The translations under genes and the position numbers were made by a program. A model generated the notes under the pieces. The model saw nothing but the letters and a program-made list of their open reading frames with translations. It searched no databases and was not told the origin of the DNA. Source: Achromobacter sp. Root83 (GTDB taxonomy: Bacteria > Pseudomonadota > Gammaproteobacteria > Burkholderiales > Burkholderiaceae_B). From it: 64,000 bases of DNA. Below are positions 33,228 to 41,120 of this stretch, one piece after another. The stretch is taken from assembly GCF_001428845.1 (NCBI RefSeq), contig NZ_LMIU01000008.1:138556-202555 (forward strand). The letters are read 5' to 3'. Within the stretch, counting starts at the first letter, position 1; each line of letters starts with the position of its first letter.

Positions 33228-35333
33228 ATGCCGAAAGCGGTCTTCCCGCGATATCCAAAAGATCGGCTGGCCGCCCTGGCCAGCGCCAATGCCCTGCGCG
33301 CCATCCGCGAGGGCCTGCTCTGGACCATGCCTTGCCTGCTGGTCTCGGCCCTGTTCCTCATCCTGTCGGTCTGCGCCCGGCAACTGGGGCTGTCCGAAGG
33401 CATCTCGGATTTTCTGGCCAGCGTGTACCGCAGGCTGTCCGCCGTCATGCCGCTGCTGGCCGGCGCGTCCATCGGCTACATGCTCTCGATCCGCCACCGC
33501 CTCGCGCACCTGCCCACTGCCCTGCTCTGCCTGTCGTACGTGGTCATCGCCGAAGCCCTGCTTGCGCCCTATCCGCGCGCGTCCTCCACCCTGATGCTCT
33601 TCATCGCCATCGTCTCGCCGCTGGCGACCGTGCCGCTGATGGCATGGCTGCACCGCCGCCGCTGGACGCGGCTGGCGCCCGACGGGCTGATCAGCGAAAA
33701 CGTCCGCGACACTCTCAACATGGTGGTGCCGGGGCTGCTGACGGCCTGCCTGGTCATGGCGCTGCTGTCCGCCGCCCTGCGCATCCCGGCCGTGGCGCAA
33801 TTCGACATCCCGCTGAGCGTGGCCTCGCTGGACAGTCCCTACACCGCCGGCGCCGCGATCGCCGCGGTGAACTCCCTGCTGTGGTTCTTCGGCATCCACG
33901 GTTTTCACGCCATGGCGCCCATCATGGACGTCCTGGACCAGGCGACCCGGCTCAACGCGACCACCGCCGCGGCGGGATACGAGAGCGTCTATGCGCTGAA
34001 CAGCACCCTGCTGGGCGCCTTCGTCTTCATCGGCGGATCCGGCGCGACGCTGTCGCTGGCGGTGGCCATCCTGGTCTTTTCGCGCAGCGAATCGCTACGC
34101 ATGCTCGCGCTCGCCAGCGTTCCCGTATCCCTGTTGAACGTGAACGAAATCCTGCTGTTCGGCCTGCCGCTCATTCTGAATCCCCGGCTGCTGGTTCCGT
34201 TCATCCTCGCGCCGGTGGCCAACGTCATCGTTGCGCTGGCCGTCGTGCAATGGGGTTGGCTGCCGGCGGCCACCGTCGCGCTGCCGTTTACCTCGCCCGT
34301 GCTGTTCAATGCCTACGTGGGCGCCGGCGAGCACCTGGGCGGGGTCGTCTTGCAGTTGCTGCTGGTGATGCTGGGCGCCTGCCTCTACGCCCCCTGCGTG
34401 ATTGCGCTCGAGCGCCAGCGCAAGGCCGACGCTACCGTGTATTTCCGGTCGCTGGACACCACCTTCCCGCGGCTCCAGGAGGAATCGCTGCTCTACGCGA
34501 ACGACCCCGTCGTCACCACGCATGCCAATCGCGCGCGGCGCAGCGCCGAGATCTCGCGCATCCGCGCCATCAGCGAATACGACTTCTATCTGGAATTCCA
34601 GCCGCAGGTATCGTTGCGCACCGGCCTGTGCACCGGCTGCGAAGCACTGCTGCGCGCGACCGGCCCCGAAGGCACGCAGCAGGCGCCCCTGGAGTTCCTG
34701 CGTTGGCTGGCGCAGGCCGACCTGATGCGCGAGGTGGATCTTTGGGTTGCGCGGCAGGCCGTGCGGCAATGCCTGGCATGGCGCGCGCAGGGTTTCACCC
34801 TGCCCATGACCATCAACGTCACCGGCGGCACGCTGACGTCGGCAACCTTCCTGGACAAGCTGATCAAGGTGCTGGAACAGGCAGAGGGGCAGGTTTCCGT
34901 GGAGCTCACGGAAGACGCGCTGGTCGAGGACGCCCAGGCATTGCACACCGCCTTCGGCCGCCTGCACGGCATCGGTGCGCGGGTGTACATCGACGATTTC
35001 GGCACGGGATACTCGGCGCTGAGCTACCTGCATCAATTCCAGATCGACGCCGTCAAGATCGACCGCAGCTTCGTGCAGGCGCAGGGCCACGACCGGGGCG
35101 CGCTCGTGATGAGCGGGCTGCTGCGATTCTGCGAGGCGCTGAATCTGCAGATCATCGTCGAAGGCGTCGAGACCGACGCCCAGCTTTCGGCGCTGGCATC
35201 CAGCGCCGAAATCATCGTGCAGGGCTGGTACTACAGCAAGGCCATGTCCGGCGAACACGTGATGGACTTCGCGCGCCGGCGGCAGGCGATGCCCGCCGTG
35301 CCGGCGCCCCCATCCCAGGCCGCGGCTACTTGA
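33228..35333 (+). CDS. PTS EIIC-like membrane domain fused to an EAL c-di-GMP phosphodiesterase
   Basis: 701 residues. Residues about 20-400 form a PTS EIIC-type sugar permease domain of the lactose/cellobiose family with about ten membrane segments (WTMPCLLVSALFLILSV, GIHGFHAMAPIMD, NEILLFGLPLILNP). Residues about 450-680 are an EAL domain: EAL at 472-474, VELTED, DDFGTG at 589-594, KIDRSF and VEGVET are all present, so hydrolysis of c-di-GMP is expected. No EIIA or EIIB domain or gene is nearby, so the EIIC part is probably a sensor rather than a transporter (inference). The 3' end overlaps the convergent SPFH gene by eight bases. Confidence 0.9.
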   Translation: MPKAVFPRYPKDRLAALASANALRAIREGLLWTMPCLLVSALFLILSVCARQLGLSEGISDFLASVYRRLSAVMPLLAGASIGYMLSIRHRLAHLPTALLCLSYVVIAEALLAPYPRASSTLMLFIAIVSPLATVPLMAWLHRRRWTRLAPDGLISENVRDTLNMVVPGLLTACLVMALLSAALRIPAVAQFDIPLSVASLDSPYTAGAAIAAVNSLLWFFGIHGFHAMAPIMDVLDQATRLNATTAAAGYESVYALNSTLLGAFVFIGGSGATLSLAVAILVFSRSESLRMLALASVPVSLLNVNEILLFGLPLILNPRLLVPFILAPVANVIVALAVVQWGWLPAATVALPFTSPVLFNAYVGAGEHLGGVVLQLLLVMLGACLYAPCVIALERQRKADATVYFRSLDTTFPRLQEESLLYANDPVVTTHANRARRSAEISRIRAISEYDFYLEFQPQVSLRTGLCTGCEALLRATGPEGTQQAPLEFLRWLAQADLMREVDLWVARQAVRQCLAWRAQGFTLPMTINVTGGTLTSATFLDKLIKVLEQAEGQVSVELTEDALVEDAQALHTAFGRLHGIGARVYIDDFGTGYSALSYLHQFQIDAVKIDRSFVQAQGHDRGALVMSGLLRFCEALNLQIIVEGVETDAQLSALASSAEIIVQGWYYSKAMSGEHVMDFARRRQAMPAVPAPPSQAAAT

Positions 35334-36228
35334 TGCCGATGAAAGGCAGCGCCGCGCCGGGCACCTGCGTGGACGGCAGCACGCCATCCCATTTTTCCAC
35401 GGCGTTCAGGCTCACCAGATTGGTGTTGGCGGCCAGCGCCTCGGCCTTGGCGCGGATGGATGCCGCTTCCGCCTCGCCGCGCATGCGGATGCCGTCGGCT
35501 TCGGCCGTGAACTGCTGACGCTGCGCGTCGGCCTGGGCCTTGGCCTTGACCACCTGGATCTCGGCGTTGATCATCGCCGTTTCCTTCTGCTGGCGCGTGG
35601 TTTCGATCTGCACCTGGGCCAGCATGCGCTGCTCGATGGAATGCTCGTACGCTTGCGAGAAGCCCACTTCCTCGATCTGCACGCCCACCACCTGCACGGG
35701 CGCGCCCTCCATCGTTTTCAGCACCGCGTTGTTCACGTCCAGGCCCAGCTTCTGGCGTTCCTGGATGGCGCGCACGGCGGTGTACTGGCCAAACACGTTC
35801 TTCACCGCGTCCGGCGTCTTGCGCTCCAGCACGCGCATCTGCAGATTGGAGATGGTGCCGTATTCGGAGTACAGCTCGGCCACGTGCTCCGGCGGCACAC
35901 GGTACGACACCGACACGCGCAGCGTCGCCGGCTGCTGGTCATAGCTGTAGGCCTCGAGCTTTTCGAACACGAAGGTGTGGTCGCGCACGGACACCGTCAT
36001 CACGTTGTCGATGAACGGCGTCTTGAAGTCCAGGCCCGGCTCGGACACGCGCACCAGCTTGCCGTTGCGCAGCACCACGCCGCGCTCGCCCTGGTCCACC
36101 TGGAACCACGAACCGAAAGCGATGAACAGGATCAGCAGGAACAATATTCCCGTGCCGATCGCGACCTTGAGACTGCGCGGCTTGACCGCGCCGATCGTCT
36201 TGACCATCTGGATGTCTGTCGGCTTCAC
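35326..36228 (-). CDS. SPFH/prohibitin-domain membrane protein (HflC-like)
   Basis: 300 residues. One N-terminal transmembrane helix (about 22-42, VAIGTGILFLLILFIAFGSW), a prohibitin/Band 7 domain (VDQGERGVVLRNGKLVRVSEPGL onward) and a long Ala/Glu/Gln-rich coiled coil (about 205-270). SPFH proteins form large membrane cages or microdomains and modulate proteases such as FtsH. The GTG start at 36226-36228 overlaps the stop of a 38-residue membrane ORF by four bases and is therefore preferred to the ATG at 36207. No hflK partner is present. Confidence 0.88.
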   Translation of the reverse strand: MKPTDIQMVKTIGAVKPRSLKVAIGTGILFLLILFIAFGSWFQVDQGERGVVLRNGKLVRVSEPGLDFKTPFIDNVMTVSVRDHTFVFEKLEAYSYDQQPATLRVSVSYRVPPEHVAELYSEYGTISNLQMRVLERKTPDAVKNVFGQYTAVRAIQERQKLGLDVNNAVLKTMEGAPVQVVGVQIEEVGFSQAYEHSIEQRMLAQVQIETTRQQKETAMINAEIQVVKAKAQADAQRQQFTAEADGIRMRGEAEAASIRAKAEALAANTNLVSLNAVEKWDGVLPSTQVPGAALPFIGIK

Positions 36229-36341
36229 TTCGATTCCCTGTCTGTTCTTGTACGTTTACGGTCCGAGAGCACAGCCGCGATACCGCGCGCCAGCAGGTAG
36301 GCGACCACCGCTGCCCCCACCAAGATCAGGAAATACCGCAT
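36225..36341 (-). CDS. Small membrane protein, 38 aa, coupled to the SPFH gene
   Basis: Reading from the ATG at 36341 gives 38 residues: one hydrophobic helix (YFLILVGAAVVAYLLARGIA) and a basic tail (SDRKRTRTDRESK). Its stop TGA shares bases with the GTG start of the SPFH gene, a typical translational-coupling junction. A run of eight G residues lies 7 bases before the ATG at the ribosome-binding position. Topology (helix first, positive cytoplasmic tail) suggests a small inner-membrane partner of the SPFH oligomer. No named family recognised. Confidence 0.6.
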   Translation of the reverse strand: MRYFLILVGAAVVAYLLARGIAAVLSDRKRTRTDRESK

Positions 36342-36348
36342 CGAGCGT

Positions 36349-36356
36349 CCCCCCCC
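36349..36356 (-). repeat. G8 homopolymer at the ribosome-binding position of the 38-aa gene
   Basis: Eight consecutive Cs on the plus strand, read as G8 in the transcript, sit 7-15 bases before the ATG at 36341 and would serve as the Shine-Dalgarno element. Length changes by slippage would alter spacing to the start codon. Confidence 0.7.
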
Positions 36357-36421
36357 GGGAAAGAAGGACGGGATTCTATCCCGCACGCATCAGGCCGGCG
36401 TGGACTCATGCGAACGGAATG

Positions 36422-36441
36422 TGTTCAGACGTATCTGAACA
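36422..36441. promoter_or_regulatory. Exact 8-4-8 palindrome, probable operator
   Basis: TGTTCAGA (36422-36429) and TCTGAACA (36434-36441) are perfect inverted arms around CGTA. The site lies in the divergent region between the SPFH unit (81 bases away) and the metalloprotease gene (190 bases away). Size and symmetry fit a TetR- or MarR-type dimer site, but no such regulator is adjacent. Confidence 0.5.
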
Positions 36442-36630
36442 TGTCTCAACGGCCAAAACCGGGAGAATCGAGCCGCAAAAACGGGCGCGTTCCCCGGCCG
36501 CTCGGGGCTCGCTCCAAGCCGCATCCTGTTACGTCCGTGGGCCATGCCCATCTGCTACCGTAATCCAGCCCAGCCCCGCGCCGGAGCGCCTCGCGCCCCA
36601 GCTCCGGGCGCCCACGACGGAGACCCGACC

Positions 36631-37695
36631 ATGCCACGTCCTTCCGAGTCCGCTCCCCTGATCGGAGTGGTCCCGCCGTACATGCTGGATCGCCTGGCGC
36701 AACACGCCGATGCGAGCGTCAGCATGCCGGCCGTCAAGACGTTGATCATCGATCAGCAGCAACGCAGCCTGCGCGAGACCACGGACCAGCCGCCTCGCGC
36801 CGCGCTCGCGCCGGCCCGGCAGCCCGCCGCGCCGGGGACGCCGGAACGCGCCGTGCATGACGCGGCCAACAGCACCACGCTACCCGGCAAGCTGGTGCGC
36901 GCCGAGGGCGCGCGCGCAAGCGGCGACGCCGCGGTGGACGAGGCCTATGCCCATCTGGGCGCGACCTACAAACTGTTCTGGAACGTCTACAAGCGCCATT
37001 CCATCGACGCCCACGGATTGCCACTGGTCGGCACCGTGCATTACGGCGAAGACTACGAAAACGCCTTCTGGAACGGCGCGCAGATGGTGTTCGGCGATGG
37101 CGACGGCCAGGTGTTCAACCGCTTCACCGTCGCGGTCGACATCATCGGCCACGAACTGACGCATGGCGTGATCGACACCGAGGCCGCCTTGCTTTACCAA
37201 GGCCAGTCCGGCGCGCTGAACGAATCGCTGTGCGACGTCTTCGGCGCGCTGGTCAAGCAGTATTCGCTGGGCCAGACCGCCCGGCAGGCGGACTGGCTGG
37301 TCGGCCAGGGCCTGTTCACGCCCAAGGTAAAGGCCCGCGCGTTGCGCTCGATGGCCGAGCCGGGCACCGCCTACGACGACCCCGTGCTGGGCAAGGACCC
37401 CCAGCCCGCGCACATGAGCGCCTACGTCGACACGCCACGGGACAATGGCGGCGTGCACATCAACTCGGGCATCCCCAACCGCGCCTTCTACCTGGCCGCC
37501 ACCGCTCTGGACGGCAATGCCTGGAATGGCGCGGGGCGCGTCTGGTACGACACGCTCTGCGACAAGCGCCTGCGCCACGACGCCGAGTTCAAGGATTTCG
37601 CCAGCCTGACCCTGGACGTGGCGGGCGCAAAGCACGATGCTGCCGTGCGCCGCGCCGTCGAGCAGGCGTGGAAGGACGTAGGAGTGCTGCCATGA
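36631..37695 (+). CDS. M4-family metalloprotease, protealysin type
   Basis: 354 residues from the ATG at 36631. Zinc site HELTH at 174-178 (His174, Glu175, His178) with third ligand Glu198 (NESLCDVFG) and catalytic His276 (DNGGVHINSG). A short propeptide-like start with VVPPYMLDRLAQH is the protealysin precursor pattern, and there is no signal peptide, as in protealysins, which are made intracellularly. The next gene, overlapping by four bases, encodes an emfourin-like inhibitor, the known partner in Serratia. A longer in-frame start at 36544 was rejected as proline/alanine-rich non-family sequence. Confidence 0.92.
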   Translation: MPRPSESAPLIGVVPPYMLDRLAQHADASVSMPAVKTLIIDQQQRSLRETTDQPPRAALAPARQPAAPGTPERAVHDAANSTTLPGKLVRAEGARASGDAAVDEAYAHLGATYKLFWNVYKRHSIDAHGLPLVGTVHYGEDYENAFWNGAQMVFGDGDGQVFNRFTVAVDIIGHELTHGVIDTEAALLYQGQSGALNESLCDVFGALVKQYSLGQTARQADWLVGQGLFTPKVKARALRSMAEPGTAYDDPVLGKDPQPAHMSAYVDTPRDNGGVHINSGIPNRAFYLAATALDGNAWNGAGRVWYDTLCDKRLRHDAEFKDFASLTLDVAGAKHDAAVRRAVEQAWKDVGVLP

Positions 37696-38024
37696 TAGAA
37701 CTGCCTTCTCTCGACCTGGTCCAGCTCGTCAGCCTGACCCGCGAGGGCGGTCTGGCCTATCTTCCCGGCCTGGCGCAGCCCCGCCACATCGATCTGGCCA
37801 CCTGCCCGCCGGGCGTGCGGCAAGAGGTCTGCGACGCCCTGCAGCACGCGGCGCCGAAGGCCGTGCCCGCTTGCGCACCGGCCGGCGGCGACCAGCGCTA
37901 CTTCCACGTCGAGGTGGTGTTCGAAGGCGCGGACACGGCGCGGATCAGTTTTGACGTGCCCGAGGCGGATGCGCCGGATACGCTGGTCCGCTTGTGGAAG
38001 AGCCAGGCCGGCCAATCTGGATAG
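37692..38024 (+). CDS. Emfourin-like protealysin inhibitor
   Basis: 110 residues; its ATG overlaps the protease stop (ATGA). Small soluble protein with the pattern VQLVSLTREGGLAYLPGLAQ at the start, YFHVEVVFEGADTARISFDVP in the middle and a final DTLVRLWKSQ helix. The position after a protealysin gene and the overall pattern match emfourin, a slow tight-binding inhibitor encoded with protealysin. It would keep the protease silent in the cytosol. Its last 80 bases are also the 3' end of the convergent MFS gene. Confidence 0.78.
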   Translation: MIELPSLDLVQLVSLTREGGLAYLPGLAQPRHIDLATCPPGVRQEVCDALQHAAPKAVPACAPAGGDQRYFHVEVVFEGADTARISFDVPEADAPDTLVRLWKSQAGQSG

Positions 38025-39198
38025 CGCGCCCGGCATACAGCCCGGCCACCGCCATCGCCAGGCACAGCGCGGCGCACACGCCAAGCGCCGCGCCCCATCC
38101 GCCCAGCCGGTCATGCAGCGCGCCCGTCAGCGCCGGACCGGACGCGGCGAAAAGATAGCCGACGCACTGCGCCATGCCGGACAGCGCCGCGGCCTGCTGC
38201 GCGTGGCTGGCCCGCAGGCCCACGAACGCCAGGCCCAGGATGATCCCTCCGCCGGTGCCCAGGCCCAGCAGCACGATCCATAACGTGCCCCACGCCGGCG
38301 CGGCGATCAGGCCCGCGTACGCAACGAAGGAAGCCACCGCCGCGCAGAAGGCCGCACCGCGCTGGTCCTTCAGGCGGCGCAGTATGGGCGCCAGAAACAG
38401 GGCGGGCGCCGCGGACGTCAACTGCATCAGCCCGTGCAGCGATCCCGCGCGCTCGGCCGTAAAGCCGGCGTCGCGCAGGATCGCGGGCAGCCAGCTCACG
38501 CCCACATAGAACACAAAGGAATTGATGCCCAGGTACAGCGTGACCTGCCAGGCCAGCGGGGAACGCCACAGGCGCACGCCATGCGGCGCGTGCGCGGTGG
38601 TCGACGCCGGCGGTGTATGGTTGGCAAGCTGCGGCAGCCACAGCAACAGACTGATCAGGGGCAGCGCCAACAGGCACAGCGTCGAAAACCGCCAGCCGCC
38701 ATCGGGCAGGCTGGCCAGCGGAATCGCGATGGCGGACGCCAGGCCCGCCGCCAGGCCCATGGTCAGCACATAGGCGGAGGTCAGGCCCGCTACCCGCTGG
38801 GGAAAATCGCGCTTGAGCAGGCTGGGCAGCAGCACATTGCCCAAGGCGATGCCCGCGCCGATGATGGCCGTGCCCGCATACAGACCCGCGGCGGCGCCTT
38901 GCGTGCGCACGACCATGCCCGCCGCAATCAGCAGCATCGCCGCGAACAGCGTGCGTTCCAGCCCAAAACGGCGGGCCAGCCCCGCCGCGAACAGCGATAC
39001 CACTGCGAAGGCCAGAAGCGGCAGGGTGATCAGCATCCCCGCGGCCGTCGACGACAGCCCAAGCTGTTCGCGGATCATGCCGATCAGCGGCGGCACGCCG
39101 GTGAACGGCGCGCGCAGGGCCATGGCGATGCACAGGATGCCCGCGATCAGCAGCGCCGGGCGGCTGCGAGAGGGGTAAGGCGAAGAAACGTGCGGCAT
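37945..39198 (-). CDS. MFS transporter, CynX/NimT type
   Basis: 417 residues from the ATG at 39198, twelve transmembrane segments. The start LLIAGILCIAMALRAPFTGVPPLIGMIREQ is characteristic of the cyanate/2-nitroimidazole (CynX, NimT) branch. It is divergent from an AraC-type regulator, the same arrangement as nimT/nimR in E. coli, where the pair confers 2-nitroimidazole export. The C-terminal 27 codons overlap the emfourin gene; the last 20 residues (S, P, A, R rich) look like an extension of the family end. Confidence 0.85.
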   Translation of the reverse strand: MPHVSSPYPSRSRPALLIAGILCIAMALRAPFTGVPPLIGMIREQLGLSSTAAGMLITLPLLAFAVVSLFAAGLARRFGLERTLFAAMLLIAAGMVVRTQGAAAGLYAGTAIIGAGIALGNVLLPSLLKRDFPQRVAGLTSAYVLTMGLAAGLASAIAIPLASLPDGGWRFSTLCLLALPLISLLLWLPQLANHTPPASTTAHAPHGVRLWRSPLAWQVTLYLGINSFVFYVGVSWLPAILRDAGFTAERAGSLHGLMQLTSAAPALFLAPILRRLKDQRGAAFCAAVASFVAYAGLIAAPAWGTLWIVLLGLGTGGGIILGLAFVGLRASHAQQAAALSGMAQCVGYLFAASGPALTGALHDRLGGWGAALGVCAALCLAMAVAGLYAGRAIQIGRPGSSTSGPAYPAHPPRARQN

Positions 39199-39353
39199 GA
39201 GGCGACCTGCAAGATCAATGGGGAATGCGCGCGAGCCGCATTCTGTCGCCGACAAGCTTACCCATGCCGGCCTTTACCGAGTTTCGAGACAATGACAAAC
39301 TATCCTTGAATCCGGCCAACCCGCCGGCCGCGACGCCGATTCCGCGCCCCCGC

Positions 39354-40160
39354 ATGCATACGCCTCACACGCCGCCCGCTCCCTTCGATACCGATTCCGC
39401 CGCGCAGTGGACATTCGCCATGCCCGTGCATGCCGCCGATCAGGACAACGAATCGCCCACGCATCGCCACCACATGGGCCAGCTCGTGCTGGCGCTGCGC
39501 GGCGGCGTGACCTGCTCGGTGCCGCAAGGGCTGTGGATGGTTCCGCCGCAATGCGGCGTCTGGATTCCGGGCGGCGTGCCGCACAGCAATCGCGTCACGG
39601 CCAACGGACGCGTCTGCTTCCTGTTCGTCCCGGCCGACGCGCCGCGCCTGCCCACCGCCTGCTGCACCCTGGCGATCACCCCGCTGGTGCGCGAACTGGT
39701 GGTGCATCTGGCCGGCCTGTCCCCGGCCGACACCGCCACCGCCGCCAACCGCAGGCTGGCCGACGTGCTGCTCGAGCAGCTGGCGCACATGCCCACCGAG
39801 CATCTGCACCTGCCGATCTCCGACCACCCCAGGCTGCGCGCGATCGCCGGCGCGCTCAATGCGGATCCGGCCGACCGCAGCACCGTGGCGCAGTGGGGCA
39901 GGCGCGTCGCCATGAGCGAGCGTACCCTGGCGCGGCTGGTGCAGCAGGAAGTCGGCATGAGCTTCGGCCGCTGGCGGCAGCAATTGCACCTCATCCTGGC
40001 GCTGCAGCGCTTGTCCGCGGGGGTGTCCGTGCAGCGCACCGCGGAGGACCTCGGGTATGAGTCGGTCAGCGCCTTCATCACCATGTTCAAGAAGACGCTG
40101 GGCAAGACGCCCGCCCGGTATTTCGCGGACAAGGCGGACGGGCAGCTTCCCGCGCCCTAG
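39354..40160 (+). CDS. AraC-family regulator, NimR-like
   Basis: 268 residues from the ATG at 39354. An N-terminal cupin (HRHHMGQLVLALRGGVTCSV, WIPGGVPHSN) and a C-terminal DNA-binding part (GRRVAMSERTLARLVQQEVG, VQRTAEDLGYESVSAFITMF) fit the NimR/YeaM group. Divergent from the CynX/NimT-type MFS gene, 155 bases between starts, so it likely represses or activates it. An alternative upstream ATG at 39264 would add 30 non-family residues. Confidence 0.85.
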   Translation: MHTPHTPPAPFDTDSAAQWTFAMPVHAADQDNESPTHRHHMGQLVLALRGGVTCSVPQGLWMVPPQCGVWIPGGVPHSNRVTANGRVCFLFVPADAPRLPTACCTLAITPLVRELVVHLAGLSPADTATAANRRLADVLLEQLAHMPTEHLHLPISDHPRLRAIAGALNADPADRSTVAQWGRRVAMSERTLARLVQQEVGMSFGRWRQQLHLILALQRLSAGVSVQRTAEDLGYESVSAFITMFKKTLGKTPARYFADKADGQLPAP

Positions 40161-40174
40161 CCCTGCCGCGCGGA

Positions 40175-40948
40175 CTACCCGCGCCGCGCTCCCGCCACGA
40201 TGAACAGCCTCGGGAACGGCAGCAGCACCGTGCCGTCCGCCAGCGCGGGATAGGCCGCTTCGATCAGCGACAGGTAGCGCGCCAAAAAGCTGGTCTGCTC
40301 GTCCGCATCCAGCCGGTCCAGATAGGGCCGCAACGCCGTGCCCTTGAACCACTCAACCACCGCCGCGGCGCCCGCCAGCGGATGGTGGTAGGTGGTGCGC
40401 CACACATCCAGTGTGCCGCAATGCGGCTTGAGCAGTTCGTAATACCAGGCGGCGCTATGGCGCGGCGGATGCTTGACATCGCCGGTCTTGGCCGCCCAGG
40501 GAGCTTCCCCGGCGACCTGCCGCGCCAGGCGATGCGCGGGCTCTTCCAGGTTGTCCGGCGTCTGCACCGCCAGGCTGCCGCCGGGCGCCAGCCTGGCCAC
40601 CAGCGCCGGGTACAGCGTTTCATGGTTGGGCACCCATTGCAGCGCGGCGTTGGCCAGTATCACGTCGTAGGTTTGCGGGGGATTCCACGCGGCGATGTCG
40701 GCCAGTTCGAACGACATCCCCGGCAGGCGCTTGCGCGCGGCCTCGACCATGTCTTCCGAGCTGTCCATGCCGGTGACCTCGGCATCCGGATAGCGGCTGG
40801 CCAGCACCTCGGTGGAGTTGCCGGGTCCGCAGCCCAGGTCCACCGCGCGCGTGACGTCCTGGTTCGGCAAGGCGGCGACCAGATCCCGTACCGGACGGGT
40901 GCGCTCATTCTCAAAGGCGGAATACTGCTTGGCGGACCAGCTATTCAT
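40175..40948 (-). CDS. tam: Trans-aconitate 2-methyltransferase
   Basis: 257 residues from the ATG at 40948. SAM-binding motif I VDLGCGPGNSTEVLASRYP, then VTGMDSSEDMVEAARKRLPG and LANAALQWVPNHETL, all typical of Tam. The start WSAKQYSAFENERTRPVRDL is the Tam signature. The enzyme methylates trans-aconitate, an inhibitor of aconitase. Cytosolic, free-standing. A promoter that overlaps an exact palindrome lies 65-103 bases upstream. Confidence 0.88.
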   Translation of the reverse strand: MNSWSAKQYSAFENERTRPVRDLVAALPNQDVTRAVDLGCGPGNSTEVLASRYPDAEVTGMDSSEDMVEAARKRLPGMSFELADIAAWNPPQTYDVILANAALQWVPNHETLYPALVARLAPGGSLAVQTPDNLEEPAHRLARQVAGEAPWAAKTGDVKHPPRHSAAWYYELLKPHCGTLDVWRTTYHHPLAGAAAVVEWFKGTALRPYLDRLDADEQTSFLARYLSLIEAAYPALADGTVLLPFPRLFIVAGARRG

Positions 40949-41012
40949 GATTCGTTCCTTGCGTGAGGACGGTGTAGCGCCGACTGTACGCCCGGCCCCC
41001 TCATATGACAAA

Positions 41013-41051
41013 TTCATAATTCCTGCCGCCGCCATATTCAAAGAATATGGC
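41013..41051 (-). promoter_or_regulatory. tam promoter overlapping a 9-3-9 palindrome
   Basis: On the minus strand TTGAAT (41036-41041) and TATGAA (41013-41018) are 17 bases apart. The -35 box lies inside a perfect inverted repeat, arms GCCATATTC (41031-41039) and GAATATGGC (41043-41051) around AAA. A protein bound here would cover the -35 element. Confidence 0.5.
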
Positions 41052-41067
41052 CAGGCTGAAATGATTT

Positions 41068-41099
41068 GCCCGCCCGCCGGTGGCAACCGGCGGGCGGGC
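41068..41099 (-). terminator. Strong hairpin after the terC gene
   Basis: A perfect 14-bp stem (GCCCGCCCGCCGGT with ACCGGCGGGCGGGC) and a 4-base loop, 22 bases beyond the TerC stop. The following minus-strand sequence is AAATCATTTC, a weak U-tract. It separates terC from tam. Confidence 0.7.
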
Positions 41100-41120
41100 A
41101 GGCACTGCAAGCCTGGGGAA

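Noticed and set aside
36544-36630. Upstream in-frame start adding 29 residues to the protealysin
   Set aside because: The added segment is Pro/Ala-rich and does not resemble a protealysin precursor; the ATG at 36631 follows a GGAGA ribosome-binding site.
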